Below are positions 12,801 through 23,100 of a DNA stretch of 64,000 bases, in pieces. The stretch spans positions 82,923,815-82,987,814 of the forward strand of contig NC_133896.1 of the NCBI RefSeq assembly GCF_964199755.1. The letters run 5' to 3'. The first letter of the stretch is position 1, and each line of letters begins with the position of its first letter. The notes under the pieces were generated by a model that did no database searches, was not told the origin of the DNA, and saw nothing but the letters and a program-made list of their open reading frames with translations. The position numbers and the translations under genes are program-made. Source of the stretch: Larus michahellis. Lineage: Eukaryota; Chordata; Aves; Charadriiformes; Laridae.

Positions 12801-15800
12801 ATAAAAGCAATGATTAAGTGAAATAGTAAAATCAAACAGTTCACTGTCAATCCCTCTTTTCAACTTATCTTTTGGCCCAGGTCACCAGCAATAATGACAA
12901 CATAGCTGGAAAAAGGTCTTTTTCTCATGCACCTGTGCACAGGAGACTGCAAGGTATGAAAGACCTCTGGAGGGTAAGCAGGAAAGGTCCTTTATATTGC
13001 CCTTACAAAGAACTCAGGCAACTGGCAGTTGTCCAAGCATTCTCTGGGAACTACCAAGGAAAACCTGACACTAAAAAATGAGAAAACTTGTAAATCAAAA
13101 CAAATTTAGCAATTCCCTTGAAATGGTCTATTCCAGAGAGCAAGCAGATCACTATGAGGGCTTTGGCATCTCCATTACCCGTTGTTTTCCAACCTGTGCT
13201 TCCACTGACTATCCAGCCTCTCCTGGTAACAATCTGATACCTGTTATTTAATCTGTCTGAAGATAATATCTTCAGATTTCTTCTGCATATTTTAGCCTAG
13301 TGCTCTTCATACAGTGATGACCTCCACAAAACAGGACAGACCTGACTCATTTATTTTGCCTCTGAACAGATGGAGAGTGTAAGGCCTGAGTGATAGGATG
13401 TGGATCCCAAAATCACAGTGATTTTGTGCCAAGCTCAGAAAAGAATTAGACTCCTAATTTAATTAATGAAAACGCTGCCTTTCTCAGCATTTATTTTTTC
13501 CCTTCTTGCCTTCACTTTCTCCACCCAGCTCTCTCCATGTCTTTCTTTCTCAGACATGAAGTGGAGAATTCAAAGCACTTGAACTCTGCACTAGCAGCTC
13601 CTATGTGACTTGCGCAGAGCCAGCCTCATTGCTGGTGCAAGGCAATTCACAGCCTTTGCTTACCATATTCCTCCACTGTGAAGAACTGGTACTCTTTTTC
13701 ACCTGACTTCTTCTCCACAGTGATGTGGTAGGACCCCAGAATAGGCTCCGGGATTAGCGGAAAGGAAAGCTGGACAATTCCATGCTTAGACACCACATCC
13801 AGCCACTGGAAGATCTTGTTTTGCTCTGGATCCTGCAGAGTGGGAGAAAAAGATGTACTAAAACTCTTATCATGCTGTTTCTTGTCTCCTTGCCTTCTTT
13901 TAAATTTTGTCTCGTGGCATACTGACTAAGTGTAGCACAGTGTGAATGTACGTTTGGGCTGATGACAAGTACTCTGATTTTGGATTAATTTTCCAGATGT
14001 GTTTGTGCATTAAACAAGCCTAAGTTCATGTTTAACTGGAAATTAGGCACTCTGCCAGATGAGCTCAGATCATCCAGGAATAGTATATGATTGGAACTCA
14101 ATTTGCTTATCGGTAGGTTATGGTCTTCTTGCATAAACCTTTCTGACTCAACTCCTCCTTCTGTAAAACAGGAATATTATGCTTGCCTCCCTTAGAAGGT
14201 GTTTTGAGATCTAGTGATCTGAAAAGCGGTAGGAGACTGATTCATTGTTAGCCTCTCCCCTAGCAGACCATGACATTTCAGAAAGTTACTGTTCTTACGC
14301 CTGCATGAGAATGAGGCTATTTCACCAGCCCATTTACCATAGTCCGACCAAAGTAAGACTACACTGAACACTCTTGTTTGAATCCTAAGAAAAGACACAG
14401 CAACAACCCCATGTCATCTCTGACTAACATCTCCAGTTCTGCTTCTTTCTTCTCCTCTAGTGTTTGATAATGGGCACCTCCACTGCTCAACCTCAAGTCC
14501 ATTGGCTTTAGACAGCGTGTCTAGGTTGAGTCTCCCTCAGTTATCAAGACTATGGGGAATGATGAAGCATACATAGCCTTTCCAAAGTAACTTGTGCTTT
14601 AATGACGTGTTGCATCTCTTACCTCAATGATGATTCGGGGATACTGGAAAAGGAAAAGAAGAGAAAAAAGATAAATAAAAAAATGATCAAAACATCAAGA
14701 AATTAACTGTGGAGCTTGAAAAATACTAGAACATAGAGAAGGCTGAGAACAGCTTTCTTTGGATACAGAAGACTGCATCAAGGAAACAACTTGAAACTTA
14801 TGTCTGTAATTAAAAGGATAATTTTAAGGGGATAGCTGTTGGTGAATTTATCTTTTCTACAAAAAACATCCAGTCTCTTTATACATATCTGAGGCAAGTG
14901 AAGTGACTACAAAACCTGAGCACTGAGGTTTTCCTTGGAGTGATTTCCAGGAGTGCTTTCAGACCCTTTGCCCTCTATAAAGGCAGGGAAGGGATGGAGT
15001 GTTAAGATAAGAAGTTACAGCAGTTCTTCAAAAACACCAGGAGGCCTGTCTCAGACCCTTTTTATTAAATTTCTAAGTGAAAGAGCCTCAGCAAATAGGT
15101 ACCATAAAAGGGTGCTTGAAAAATCTTGACTATCACTCATACTTACTGTCTCCTGAACAGGTCTGAACTGGCTGTTCAAAGTGACCACACGAAACATCAC
15201 TGTAAAAGATGTAGGACAAAAAAAGGATCGTTCACTTTAGCACTGGTAAGTCACTTTCAAGATACAACTGATAAAAAGTTTGCTCAGGCTTTTAGGGAGA
15301 ACTAAAGAGTCCCTGGAGAACTAGAAAGGATTTAATTATCTTAGCCGGTGAAAAAGAAAACCAAAATAAACTTGTCAGCTGAAATATCTTCAATTGTGAC
15401 CCCCTGGGACTAAAGTAACCTCTAACGTAAATAGAAATATTCTGTACCACCTTCATTTCTTCTTGAGGGACTCGGTTCTTTGGACAGTTTCCTCAAAAAC
15501 TGTTTATACAAACCAATGCAATGAAAAAATAGAAGAGAAGGAAGAATTTGTCTTTATTCTAAGTGTAAACTCTGTGCAGCACTGAAGTATAATTATGCTA
15601 AAGAGATAACTAACTATACCACAGCTAGTACTGTTATTTAAATATTTTGATGGAATCAGCACTCTGAATTAGATTAGCAGTTAAGTAGAAACAGCTGCTG
15701 ACAGGAGATTACATGCTTACTTTATTTTTATATGAATTTTATTAATTCCAAGCTTAACCTTTTATTTTCTGTATTTTTAAGGACAATTTATGAGATTGAC

Positions 15801-17107
15801 TTCAGTAAACCTGGCAGAACTCAAGATCTTGTAAATGCAATCAACTCAGTAAAAACAGATGAACTCTACTCATTTGTTGCAATTTTGTGAATTGGTTCTA
15901 TTTTTCTCTGACTTTTGATGAGCCCAAACTCAGATAACAATTACACACTATCTGAAGGATTTGCTTATGGCCATCGCAGTTGATGGCCTTTTCCTCCACA
16001 AGAGGAAGTCCTTGTCATTCTTGTCACCCTTGCATTCAGTTTCCAAGTTCACTAGCTGACTCAAACTCCTCAGCACCTTTTTGCCCTGGTTTGTAGATGG
16101 GTTTGTCCGTCTGGATGAAGACAATATTATCCACATTCTCAATCGCCACTGATCGTTTCTCAGCTAAGTTGACTGTGGTTCCTTTGGCAGAGAAGGAAAT
16201 GAATGCCAGGGGGTCAGAAGCAGCAGGAGGAACCTGGAGAGAAACAAAATCCCAGAGGAAAAGTGGTAAATGAGATATGTTGAAGTCTCTTTATGCCCAG
16301 GGTTCTTGAGTAAGATACTGACTGTTAAATGAGTCATAAATAGTTTGTGCAAAGTCATGAGATGCCCCATCATTGCCAGTGAGTTAGTCTCTGGGAATAT
16401 CTGTTGTGGAAGTCCCATAATCTGTTACCAGGTACTAAGGTTTTAAACTATGCCCTGTCCTATGCATTTTCTCATCTCACGTAGCTACCTGCCTGTATGC
16501 AGATTGCACCAGCCATATAGCTCAATTATGAGGTGTTTTCTCCTGCTGCATTCTGGAATACCTAATCTTGGGACTTTTTTGTCATATCTGTCCAGATCTT
16601 GCAGAGTCACAAGAAAGGGAATGACCACATCCCAGCTGGGTTCTCCAGCTTGACAATTATGACCGTCCCATAGGGCGCATGCACCTGTGATGGCAATCAG
16701 AAGCTTTTTTCTATTCACTCCTTGAATGGAAATGGAAAGTCTTTCTCCAGATTCTACAACCCATGTCTTTCTTTTTCCTGTCTGTATTGTCAGACTTTCC
16801 AGCAGTTTATCTTTTATCATTCTATTCCCTGCCCACACTCTTCATGTTCTTGCCCTCACTGACAAGGGGAGTTGCACTCAGAAGCTTCTACACCCTCTTA
16901 AGTAGTCTCAAAAGAGAAAATACCTTAAACTTGCAGCACTTGAAGAAATCATTCTTTGTCACGGATTCCTCAAAGAGAGTCTGCCGGATACTGCCATATT
17001 CCAGGACGATGCTCAGGGACAGAGGCTCACTGAGGCTGTGGAACTGCACACAAGCAGTCTGCGGAGAGTCACTCCGCACTACCGCTGGGACCAGCAGCAC
17101 ATACTGA
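716..17107 (-). CDS. Ovostatin / alpha-2-macroglobulin-like protease inhibitor (partial gene, exons 2-20)
   Basis: Secreted bait-and-trap inhibitor of proteases, of the A2M/ovostatin (A2ML1) family. Nineteen exons were found on the minus strand: 16924-17107, 16077-16233, 15147-15199, 14623-14643, 13664-13832, 12345-12429, 11512-11629, 10662-10782, 9161-9270, 7978-8136, 6944-7171, 6688-6745, 5864-6009, 5318-5467, 4448-4618, 3756-3888, 2339-2426, 1399-1627, 716-842. All have AG/GT borders, all phases join, and about 835 residues read without a stop. Family landmarks include [10 protein letters not shown] (MG1), [13 protein letters not shown] (MG2), VEEYVLPKFEV (MG3), [12 protein letters not shown] (MG6), [11 protein letters not shown] after the bait, and [15 protein letters not shown] (MG7). 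N-glycosylation sites include NGT, NRT, NYT and NVS. The 21-nt exon 5 is typical of A2M genes. Exon 1 with the signal peptide was not identified right of 17107. The thioester, receptor-binding and last exons lie beyond position 1. Closest by memory to chicken ovostatin, but another A2ML paralogue is possible. Confidence 0.93.
1399..1627 (-). CDS. A2M-like exon 19 (MG7)
   Basis: Encodes [20 protein letters not shown] through NYLNECIQ (76 codons). It includes [19 protein letters not shown], nearly identical to the human segment. Confidence 0.94.
2339..2426 (-). CDS. A2M-like exon 18 (bait region end)
   Basis: Encodes [20 protein letters not shown] then WIWDLVHT. The conserved FPETWIWDL marks the end of the bait. 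The acceptor is CTTCTAG and the donor CGA|GTGAGT. Confidence 0.92.
3032..3310 (-). mobile_element. CR1 LINE fragment, old, in A2M-like intron
   Basis: Left end TAGAATCACAGAATCAT is the CR1 3' end read on the opposite strand. It is followed by the usual 'ggttgggaggaacctctgga' type body and decays by about 3310. Confidence 0.85.
3756..3888 (-). CDS. A2M-like exon 17 (bait region, first part)
   Basis: Begins [18 protein letters not shown], as human DMGLKAFTNSKIRKPKMC, then runs into the variable bait with [20 protein letters not shown]. Bait sequence sets which proteases cut and are trapped. Confidence 0.92.
4448..4618 (-). CDS. A2M-like exon 16 (MG6)
   Basis: Encodes [20 protein letters not shown] through [10 protein letters not shown] (57 codons, phase 0). 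It carries an NVS glycosylation site. Confidence 0.92.
4742..4812. repeat. Short direct and everted repeat in A2M-like intron
   Basis: ACCTAGAGGTCAA is present twice about 43 bases apart, each followed by AAGCAAT. The second copy forms TGACCT-AG-AGGTCA (4786-4799), an everted repeat of nuclear-receptor half sites. Function is not shown. Confidence 0.5.
5318..5467 (-). CDS. A2M-like exon 15 (MG6)
   Basis: Encodes [20 protein letters not shown] through [10 protein letters not shown] (50 codons). It contains the diagnostic [13 protein letters not shown]. Confidence 0.93.
5864..6009 (-). CDS. A2M-like exon 14 (MG5)
   Basis: Encodes [20 protein letters not shown] through RTDVCFKNK (48 codons), including [18 protein letters not shown], as human ARLLIYAVLPTGDVIGDS. 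Confidence 0.93.
6688..6745 (-). CDS. A2M-like exon 13 (MG5)
   Basis: 58-nt exon encoding [19 protein letters not shown] plus one base. The acceptor is GCCCAG and the donor GTAAGT. Human counterpart: LIMAKGGIVRTGTHG. Confidence 0.9.
6944..7171 (-). CDS. A2M-like exon 12 (MG4-MG5)
   Basis: Encodes [20 protein letters not shown] through [10 protein letters not shown] (76 codons). It includes [19 protein letters not shown], the counterpart of human HLEPMSHELPCGHTQTVQA. Confidence 0.93.
7978..8136 (-). CDS. A2M-like exon 11 (MG4)
   Basis: Encodes [20 protein letters not shown] through EPNFKLR (53 codons, phase 0 at both ends). It carries NRT and NYT glycosylation sites. Confidence 0.93.
9161..9270 (-). 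CDS. A2M-like exon 10 (MG3-MG4)
   Basis: Encodes [20 protein letters not shown] through [11 protein letters not shown] (36 codons). The acceptor is CTTGCAG and the donor GAG|GTGGGT. A 1.2-kb CR1 lies in the intron between exons 9 and 10. Confidence 0.9.
9328..10497 (-). mobile_element. CR1 LINE, 5'-truncated, with reverse-transcriptase C-terminal part
   Basis: About 1.17 kb of CR1 in the intron between A2M-like exons 9 and 10. The minus-strand reading at 9758-10381 shows the end of the CR1 ORF2: the [15 protein letters not shown] segment, the FADDTK catalytic motif, and the DLGVLVDSK segment. It is 5'-truncated, as most CR1 copies are. ORF2 is broken near its end, where the frame shifts into 9694-9945. 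Confidence 0.93.
10662..10782 (-). CDS. A2M-like exon 9 (MG3)
   Basis: Encodes [20 protein letters not shown] through [10 protein letters not shown], with an NGT glycosylation site. The acceptor is TTTTTCAG and the donor CAG|GTAATA. Confidence 0.92.
11110..11182. repeat. AT-rich short tandem repeat
   Basis: The words TTAGCTTAACATTAAG and TTAACATTAA recur four times in about 70 bases inside an A2M-like intron. Looks like slippage or local duplication. Confidence 0.6.
11512..11629 (-). CDS. A2M-like exon 8 (MG3)
   Basis: Encodes [18 protein letters not shown] through TCKSVTGL (39 codons), matching human YTYGKPVPGHVTVSICRK. The leading G completes a serine codon with exon 7. Confidence 0.92.
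12298..12350 (-). repeat. Five-copy tandem array of TCGTAAG splice-donor motifs
   Basis: Read on the minus strand, TCGTAAG occurs five times at spacings of 9, 10, 10 and 11 bases, starting at the exon 7 donor (GT at 12344, 12335, 12325, 12315, 12304). The first four continue as GTAAGT, the perfect 5' splice-site hexamer for U1. Confidence 0.75.
12345..12429 (-). CDS. A2M-like exon 7 (MG3 start) with tandem donor motifs
   Basis: Encodes [18 protein letters not shown] through VRVNVCAS (85 nt). The donor used by homology is TTC|GTAAGT at 12344. Four further GTAAG motifs follow at 12335, 12325, 12315 and 12304. Confidence 0.9.
13664..13832 (-). CDS. A2M-like exon 6 (MG2)
   Basis: Encodes [14 protein letters not shown] through [11 protein letters not shown] (56 codons plus one base). 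The acceptor is CTCTGCAG and the donor ATATG|GTAAGC. It corresponds to the human A2M segment beginning DPKGNRIAQW. Confidence 0.92.
14623..14643 (-). CDS. A2M-like exon 5 (21-nt microexon)
   Basis: Encodes YPRIIIE between TTCCAG and GTAAGA. A 21-nt exon at this place is conserved in A2M-family genes, and it joins exons 4 and 6 in phase 0. Confidence 0.88.
15147..15199 (-). CDS. A2M-like exon 4 (MG2)
   Basis: 53-nt exon encoding [17 protein letters not shown], matching the family KFRVVSxxxxFxP segment. The acceptor is TTTTACAG and the donor GTAAGT. Confidence 0.9.
16077..16233 (-). CDS. A2M-like exon 3 (MG1-MG2)
   Basis: Encodes [18 protein letters not shown] through [17 protein letters not shown], the FVQTDKxIYKPGQ signature of the family. 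The acceptor is CTCTCCAG. The donor AAAAAG|GTGCTG is weak after the GT, but its phase (one base, completing GTG with exon 4) supports it. Confidence 0.92.
16924..17107 (-). CDS. A2M-like exon 2 (MG1 domain)
   Basis: Encodes the start of the mature protein from [20 protein letters not shown] to DFFKCCKFK (61 codons plus one leading base). The acceptor is TTCCTACAG and the donor AAG|GTATTT. The leading T completes a codon begun in exon 1. An ATG at 17145 reads in frame through the polypyrimidine tract, but that tract is intron, so it is not taken as the start. Confidence 0.92.
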
Positions 17108-19616
17108 CTGTAGGAAAGCAAGACCAGAGCAGACAGTTCAGTCATGAAGGAAAGTCAGAGCAAACAGGAGAGGAAAATACCACAGAAATGCCCTATGTGT
17201 GAAGGAAGACACAGTCCAAAGCTTGCCCAAACCAGTGGCAGGATTTCCATTTCTTTTAATTAATTTTGATTAAAATACTAAGAACATACAGATGACAATT
17301 TTTTGTCCCTCACAGTTCTTTCTGAGACAAAAGACTGACATCATTCTGTGCAGTCTCTTACGCAGCATGATACTGCGTCTTCCTATTCCAGGTATTTACA
17401 CAGCTTCAATTACTAGACTGTTTAAAAAGCTGACAAACATAGCTGCATTTATCCTCCCATGACCTATATGTATACTTAAACCTGTAGAACCTCCCATAAG
17501 GAGGAGTGATATTTAGCTTCTTTTTGAGATCAATGACAAAAATACTAGTTAACTTGCAACAAATTTTTAATTTCTTTTTTTTCTGGATATCTCTCCCTCC
17601 AGATAAGAACTCACATATCATAAGTCAATCAGCATGATGCACAAGAAATCATCCTGATTTTCCGTTTTGCAGAATATTCCAGGGAACCCTCAATCTAACC
17701 TGCGTGCCCTGTTCTGTTCCCATGCCTCTCCCTGTGTTGCTTCCTTTGCTTCTTCCTGCCATTGGATTTTTTTAGTTGTACTACTGTCTATAATGAAGGC
17801 AGGCCTTCCTTTCCCAGATCCTTCCTCTGAAAAACATTCCTTCAGATTTGCTATATTTGGCTAAGGTTCTGTTTCTGGCCTCTCATTCCCTGCTACCCAA
17901 ACTGGTCTTTTCAAATAATGTATGACAGAATTGATGAGTTCGTTCTGCAGTACAACATGAATGGCACAATATTTTTTTGGTAATCTGATCCTTTCCGGTT
18001 TTTTCTCTTGCTTTTTCACTTGCTCCTATTGTCTTTTCTTTTATCATTTTCACTTGTCCAGTTCAGACTGCACAATAGTCAAAGAGCAAAAGTAAAATTA
18101 CTAAAACCAACTCTGTATCTGAGAAATCTAAACCCTCTGACTTTCACAGTGTTTTCCTTCAGAACTTCTGAGAAGACCATTATATCTCTAATGTTGGTGT
18201 ATTTTTGAAAATGGTGGCTGAAATCTTCTGTTTGGATAAATCCATGCACATTGTCAGTGCTCTGTAAGTCATGACAGCACAGCAAGTACCATTCCAATAT
18301 GAATACGAGTATGAATATGAATACGAATACGCATACAAATACAAATACGCATACAAATACAAATAAGAATTCTAGGATTGCCATTCAGCATAGTCCCTAG
18401 TACCAGCCATTACCTGGCCTGCAACACCTCCTCATACACCATGCTCTCTCTGTACTGCTGATGTATATCAGACCTGATAATTAGTATTACTTGTTAGTCT
18501 AGTCTTGAATCTCCTCCCGACTTTACCCAGGCCCTTCAGAATTCATCTAATTCACTTGTAGGTTTCTATCATTCAAATGGCATTTCATAGCAGTTTTATG
18601 ATGGAGAGCACCATTTCAAATCATCCTTCAATGTCATCTACTTCCATTTCAGACACATTTCAGAACCTAGGTCTCAAATATTCAGTTTATTATGCAGCAA
18701 TGTCCCAGAAGAAATTAACTGGTGGGAAATATAATAAAATATTTTGTCATAAAACCATAGAATGTATGATCTCTTACGGTTCAGAAGACGCTGTGGCAAT
18801 CCAGTTCAAGGTCAGAATACTTAGAAGAATCCTTGACAACATCTCTGTCCGTGAAGAGGTAAAAGAGAGACTGATCTCAAGTGGACAGCTTAGTCTCCTG
18901 GCTTTTAAACTGGCCTGAGAAGGTGCTCCTCCTCCATGGCTTCAATCATATTCTAACAAAAGATATCTACATAAAATTTGCATAGGTTCATCTTCCTCTC
19001 TCCTGTCTGTTCTCACACTCCTTGAACTCTCAAACAATACCTTAGGAAAGCTCTCATATTTCACATAGCTTTGTGAGGTATTGCAAGCCAAACCGGTTCC
19101 TGCCCATTCAAATGTTTTATTGAAGCTTACCTCTCTGATTATTGTGTCATTGGCTGAAGGTTCCTTAATGTTTCAGCCTCTTAGTATTTGCCACTGCTTA
19201 AGTATTTCCTTGTTCTGTGAATGTGTCCCATAGATACATCTCACAAACCAGAAGTAATCATAACACAGTGCTATTGTATATCTGCACAGGGGCTGTGGCA
19301 GTAATAGTACAGCGTTAGACTACATCTGCATTCAGTATGGCACAGAATGAAACTCCTAATTGTACTCTGGATTTCCTATTGCACACAGTAACATTCGGCA
19401 AGAAATGGTGTTGGCTACCTGTCTATGATTTTTGGCAGCGGTCAGGACAAGTATATCTATAGGGAAAGGAATCATACAGCGTTACTATCATTGGTTCATC
19501 TGTCTGTCAGTCTGCTTTTTCCCCCCATCCCTTCTCCCCTTATCAAATAACTTGTAAGATTGCTGGAGAATTTTAAGTAAATCTGAGTGAGAAGAAGCTT
19601 CAGAATAATCAAGATA
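17108..19616. other. Non-coding: exon 1 intron or 5' flank of the A2M-like gene
   Basis: No coding similarity recognised apart from a microsatellite. Exon 1 of the A2M-like gene should lie here or further right, but no minus-strand signal peptide with a phase-2 donor could be picked out with confidence. Confidence 0.5.
18297..18366. repeat. Hexamer-like microsatellite (GAATAC / AAATAC)
   Basis: Alternating GAATAT, GAATAC, GCATAC and AAATAC units run for about 70 bases. Translated on the minus strand it gives a spurious FVFVCVFV-type peptide. Confidence 0.85.
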
Positions 19617-20130
19617 CAGAATCATAAAATAGTTTAGATACAAATGGACCTCCTGACATTAGGTGGTCCAATCTCTCCTTTTAAGCATGGTTAGCTTCAA
19701 AGCTTTTCCAGTCATGTTTTGAGTATTTTCAATGATGGAGGGGCCACCTCATCTCTGGGCATATGCTCCCATGCTTAAGCAGCCATGTTTTGAATTTTTT
19801 TTCCTTAAATCAGAATTTCCCATACTATAACTTCTGTCCATTGGTTCTTGTCCTTTCACTGTGCACCCATGAGAAGAATCTGTCTCTGTCTTCTCTATAG
19901 TCCTCCTTTATGTAGTGGAAGATTGCAATTATGTCCCTTCTTAGCCTCTGTTTCTCCAGGCTGAACAAATGAGATTTTCTCAATTTCTTTCTGTATGTTT
20001 GTTCCGGCCACTGACCATCTCAGTGACCTTCCACTGGACTCCTTCCAGTCTGTCAGTGCCTTTCTTGTACTCGGCAGCCAAATCTGGAGACAGAACTTCA
20101 TCTGTCATCTCACAACTGCTGAATATATGG
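19617..20130 (-). mobile_element. CR1 LINE fragment, old
   Basis: Starts AGAATCATAAAATAGTTTAG and carries the CR1 3' body with the 'tctccaggctgaacaa' segment. Many differences from the younger CR1s at 58.5 and 62.4 kb indicate greater age. Confidence 0.85.
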
Positions 20131-23100
20131 GAAGAATCAATTTCCTTGGCGTGTTAGTTACGCTTTTGGTAATATAGCCTGAACACAGGAAACTAAATAA
20201 TCTACAGTAGTGGGGAACTGCATTCACACTTCTACGTAGGGAAAGAAAAAAAAAACAACGCACAAAGAAAATAAGGTAACCAATCAACATGTGTGTAACT
20301 GCAACTTAGGGGAAGTAACAGGCAATTTCCCTTCCTCTTCCTCAGCCAAACAGGTGAAGAGGAAGCTGAGTATACTCTAGGAGCAATTAGGGACATGAAA
20401 GAGGGCTAGGGACACTGGAAAAGGTGTTAGACAATACAGAGTGAGCCTGAAGTTATCTCAGTGGTAAGGGGTAGGAGAAGGAAATGAGGACTATTATAGT
20501 GACGTGGTACAAATGGATGTGCGACTGTTGAAAGACGGATTCTATCAATTTTCCTTCTCATGATATAATACATTCTTGCTAATGATTCAGCAGTACAGGG
20601 ATTATTCTTTCCATCAGCACAGGCAATACTTTAAACTACCCATGCTTAACCAGGTTACCTACCCATCTTTCCCAGAAGCTTTCTGATGACCAAGTTAGGA
20701 CACAAAGAAAAATGCCCTAGGTGCTGCTGGAGCTACTGTCTATTCCCAGTGAGTTGCTAGTGAGAAATATTGCACAAAGCTTCCCAGAATGACCTGACAT
20801 TAAAGTGACAATGCTGCGTGGCAGGTGGGTGGTGTGCAAACAGGGCGGTCACATTATGAAGAAAGCTGCTGTGTTAGTTGTAATGAGGGCAGAAGACAGC
20901 TAAGAATATGTCACAGACCTGTGTGTCTTTGCAGCTTTGAAATGCCCCAGACCCCATTTCTTACTTCAAGCAGGTACTAAGTAAAAGGCAAAAAAGAACT
21001 AAGGAGGGAGAAGGAAGTATCAATCACTTCCAGGGCCCTGGAATTGCTCCACAAGCTGATCCTTTATTTAAGTGCAGCATGACATTAGCATGAAGGTAAG
21101 AGGGCTTTCTTGTTGATACACAGACATGAAAAAGAAAAAAATAAGGCATTTGAAAACCTGAAATCTTAGAAGACATTATGATCAGATCAATTAAAAAGCA
21201 TATGTTTCTCTGGAAACAAGCTATTGAATTCATTACTTCAGTGAAATTATTGATCCCAGAGGACCTCTTTGTATTGCAGCAATGTTGTGATAAAAATGTA
21301 AGCTGAGATCTTTATGCACATCACTACTACCAGGGATAATTCTTAAGAAGGCGACAGTGCAATGGGGAAATTATTCCAGTTGTCTCTGGTAGGAGGGGAA
21401 AAAGAAATTTTGGGTTGTCTGATTAAGAAGCTAGGACCAGGGGGACACTAATCATCTGAAAGCACAAAGATCAAGATTTAACATGGGGGAGACAATGAAC
21501 GTCACACTAAGCAGGCATTACAAGACAGACAACAGAAGATACCTTGATACTGGATGTCATATAAACCAATCTGTTGACTTTAGACTGGCACTGCTTTGTA
21601 CTGGCGTAAGGAAAGATGTAATTGGAGATCACAGTTTGGCTAGAAAATTGATGAAATGAGGAACAGTGCCAAATGCACTTCAAGACCAAAACAATGTAAA
21701 TACAGACTTAAGTATCACACGTAAACTTAGTTTTCAAAGTAAAGTCATGTTGCATGGTCTTTGGACAGCAGAGAATCAACATGTCTTCAACTCATTCAGT
21801 CACGACTTCAGAAAGTTACTGCATTTGCACTCTTTTAAGAAGAAACTTTATATACACATACCATTTTTTTTTTCTCCATTCTTTCTGTAGATGTGTCAGA
21901 GGGGATGATTGTTACAGTTGCTTTGGAAACACGTTTTTTACAAGTCAGTTTTCTTTCAAATAAAGCTGAATTTGCCAATCCATTTTATCACGTCAGATGC
22001 ACCCGTCCTCTACTTCTTTTTACACTGAACACAGATACATGACAGGGCAAAGTAGAGTCTTCCGAGTAACACTGATCCCACTCACTTTCTGGGAGCAGTT
22101 AAGTTCAGTGTTTTGCATGTACACTGCACTCACAACAGAGAATTTTATGAGGTTGTGACTAGCCCGTCTCTGATACCCCTTGTGTAGAGCTTGTGTAGAG
22201 CACCTCAGATGTCCCTACTCTGTCCCAAAATGCCCAGTATAGCTGTATGTGCAGAATCTAGACACCAGATACAGTCACAAATTAGAAAATAAGAACATCA
22301 AGGAATATCTGTTTGCAATGCAGAACACTGCATAGTCTGAAAGTGTAGTTAAGACACTCAAATTCTCTGTCAATACAGATCTAAGTCATGCCTGTTTTCC
22401 TTTGTGTCAGAGAAATAGCAGGAAGTTCAGTGGAAATATGAACAGCTTTCAGCAGTGAAGCCTTGGATTTTCCAGAACAATGAGTAATACATAATTACTT
22501 GTTTCTCTTCTATGTCTCCACTTTATATTTGCATAACACTTAAGGACTGAGAGTACTTTCTAAGTCATGACTTCACTTGAGATGAGCTACAAACAATCCA
22601 CCCCACACTACAATACCTGTTTTATTGTCCAATTTCTTTCTTTAAAACAGGTAGATATGGAGCCAGAGCCTCACCTTCCATTTCACTTACGCAAATGCCC
22701 TCATCAATAGTCCCAGGCTATTTGTTAGACTGTGATTTTCTCAGGAAATTCTATCGTAATCTGAGAAATGCTTCTCCACAACACATTTATGAAACCCACT
22801 CTGACAAAACATTTTGTTTTAAGAAGCTAACATATGTCTGAATAGTATTGTATATGTCTCAGAATTTAGATACTTTGGATGAATTTGCCTCCACAGCCTT
22901 CCACTCTTCCAAGGCATATCCCCATCTGCAAGCTTTTAGGTTTGCAAGTGGTGGTATTTCTCATAATGTTTGCTGGCAACAGGCAGCTCATAGTGTGGTT
23001 AGTAGAGCATGCTGTATCATTTAATGTTGAACGGAATATTTTTCTGATATTGCTCACTTTCTCTAATAATAAAGATCAGGTAATAAGCATTGTAACACTA

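Noticed and set aside
17108-17145. ATG at 17145 as start of the A2M-like protein
   Set aside because: The stretch is the polypyrimidine tract and AG acceptor of exon 2. The predicted N-terminus is too short for a signal peptide.
18079-18384. Hydrophobic minus-strand frame rich in F, V and C
   Set aside because: It is a translation of the hexamer microsatellite, not a membrane protein.
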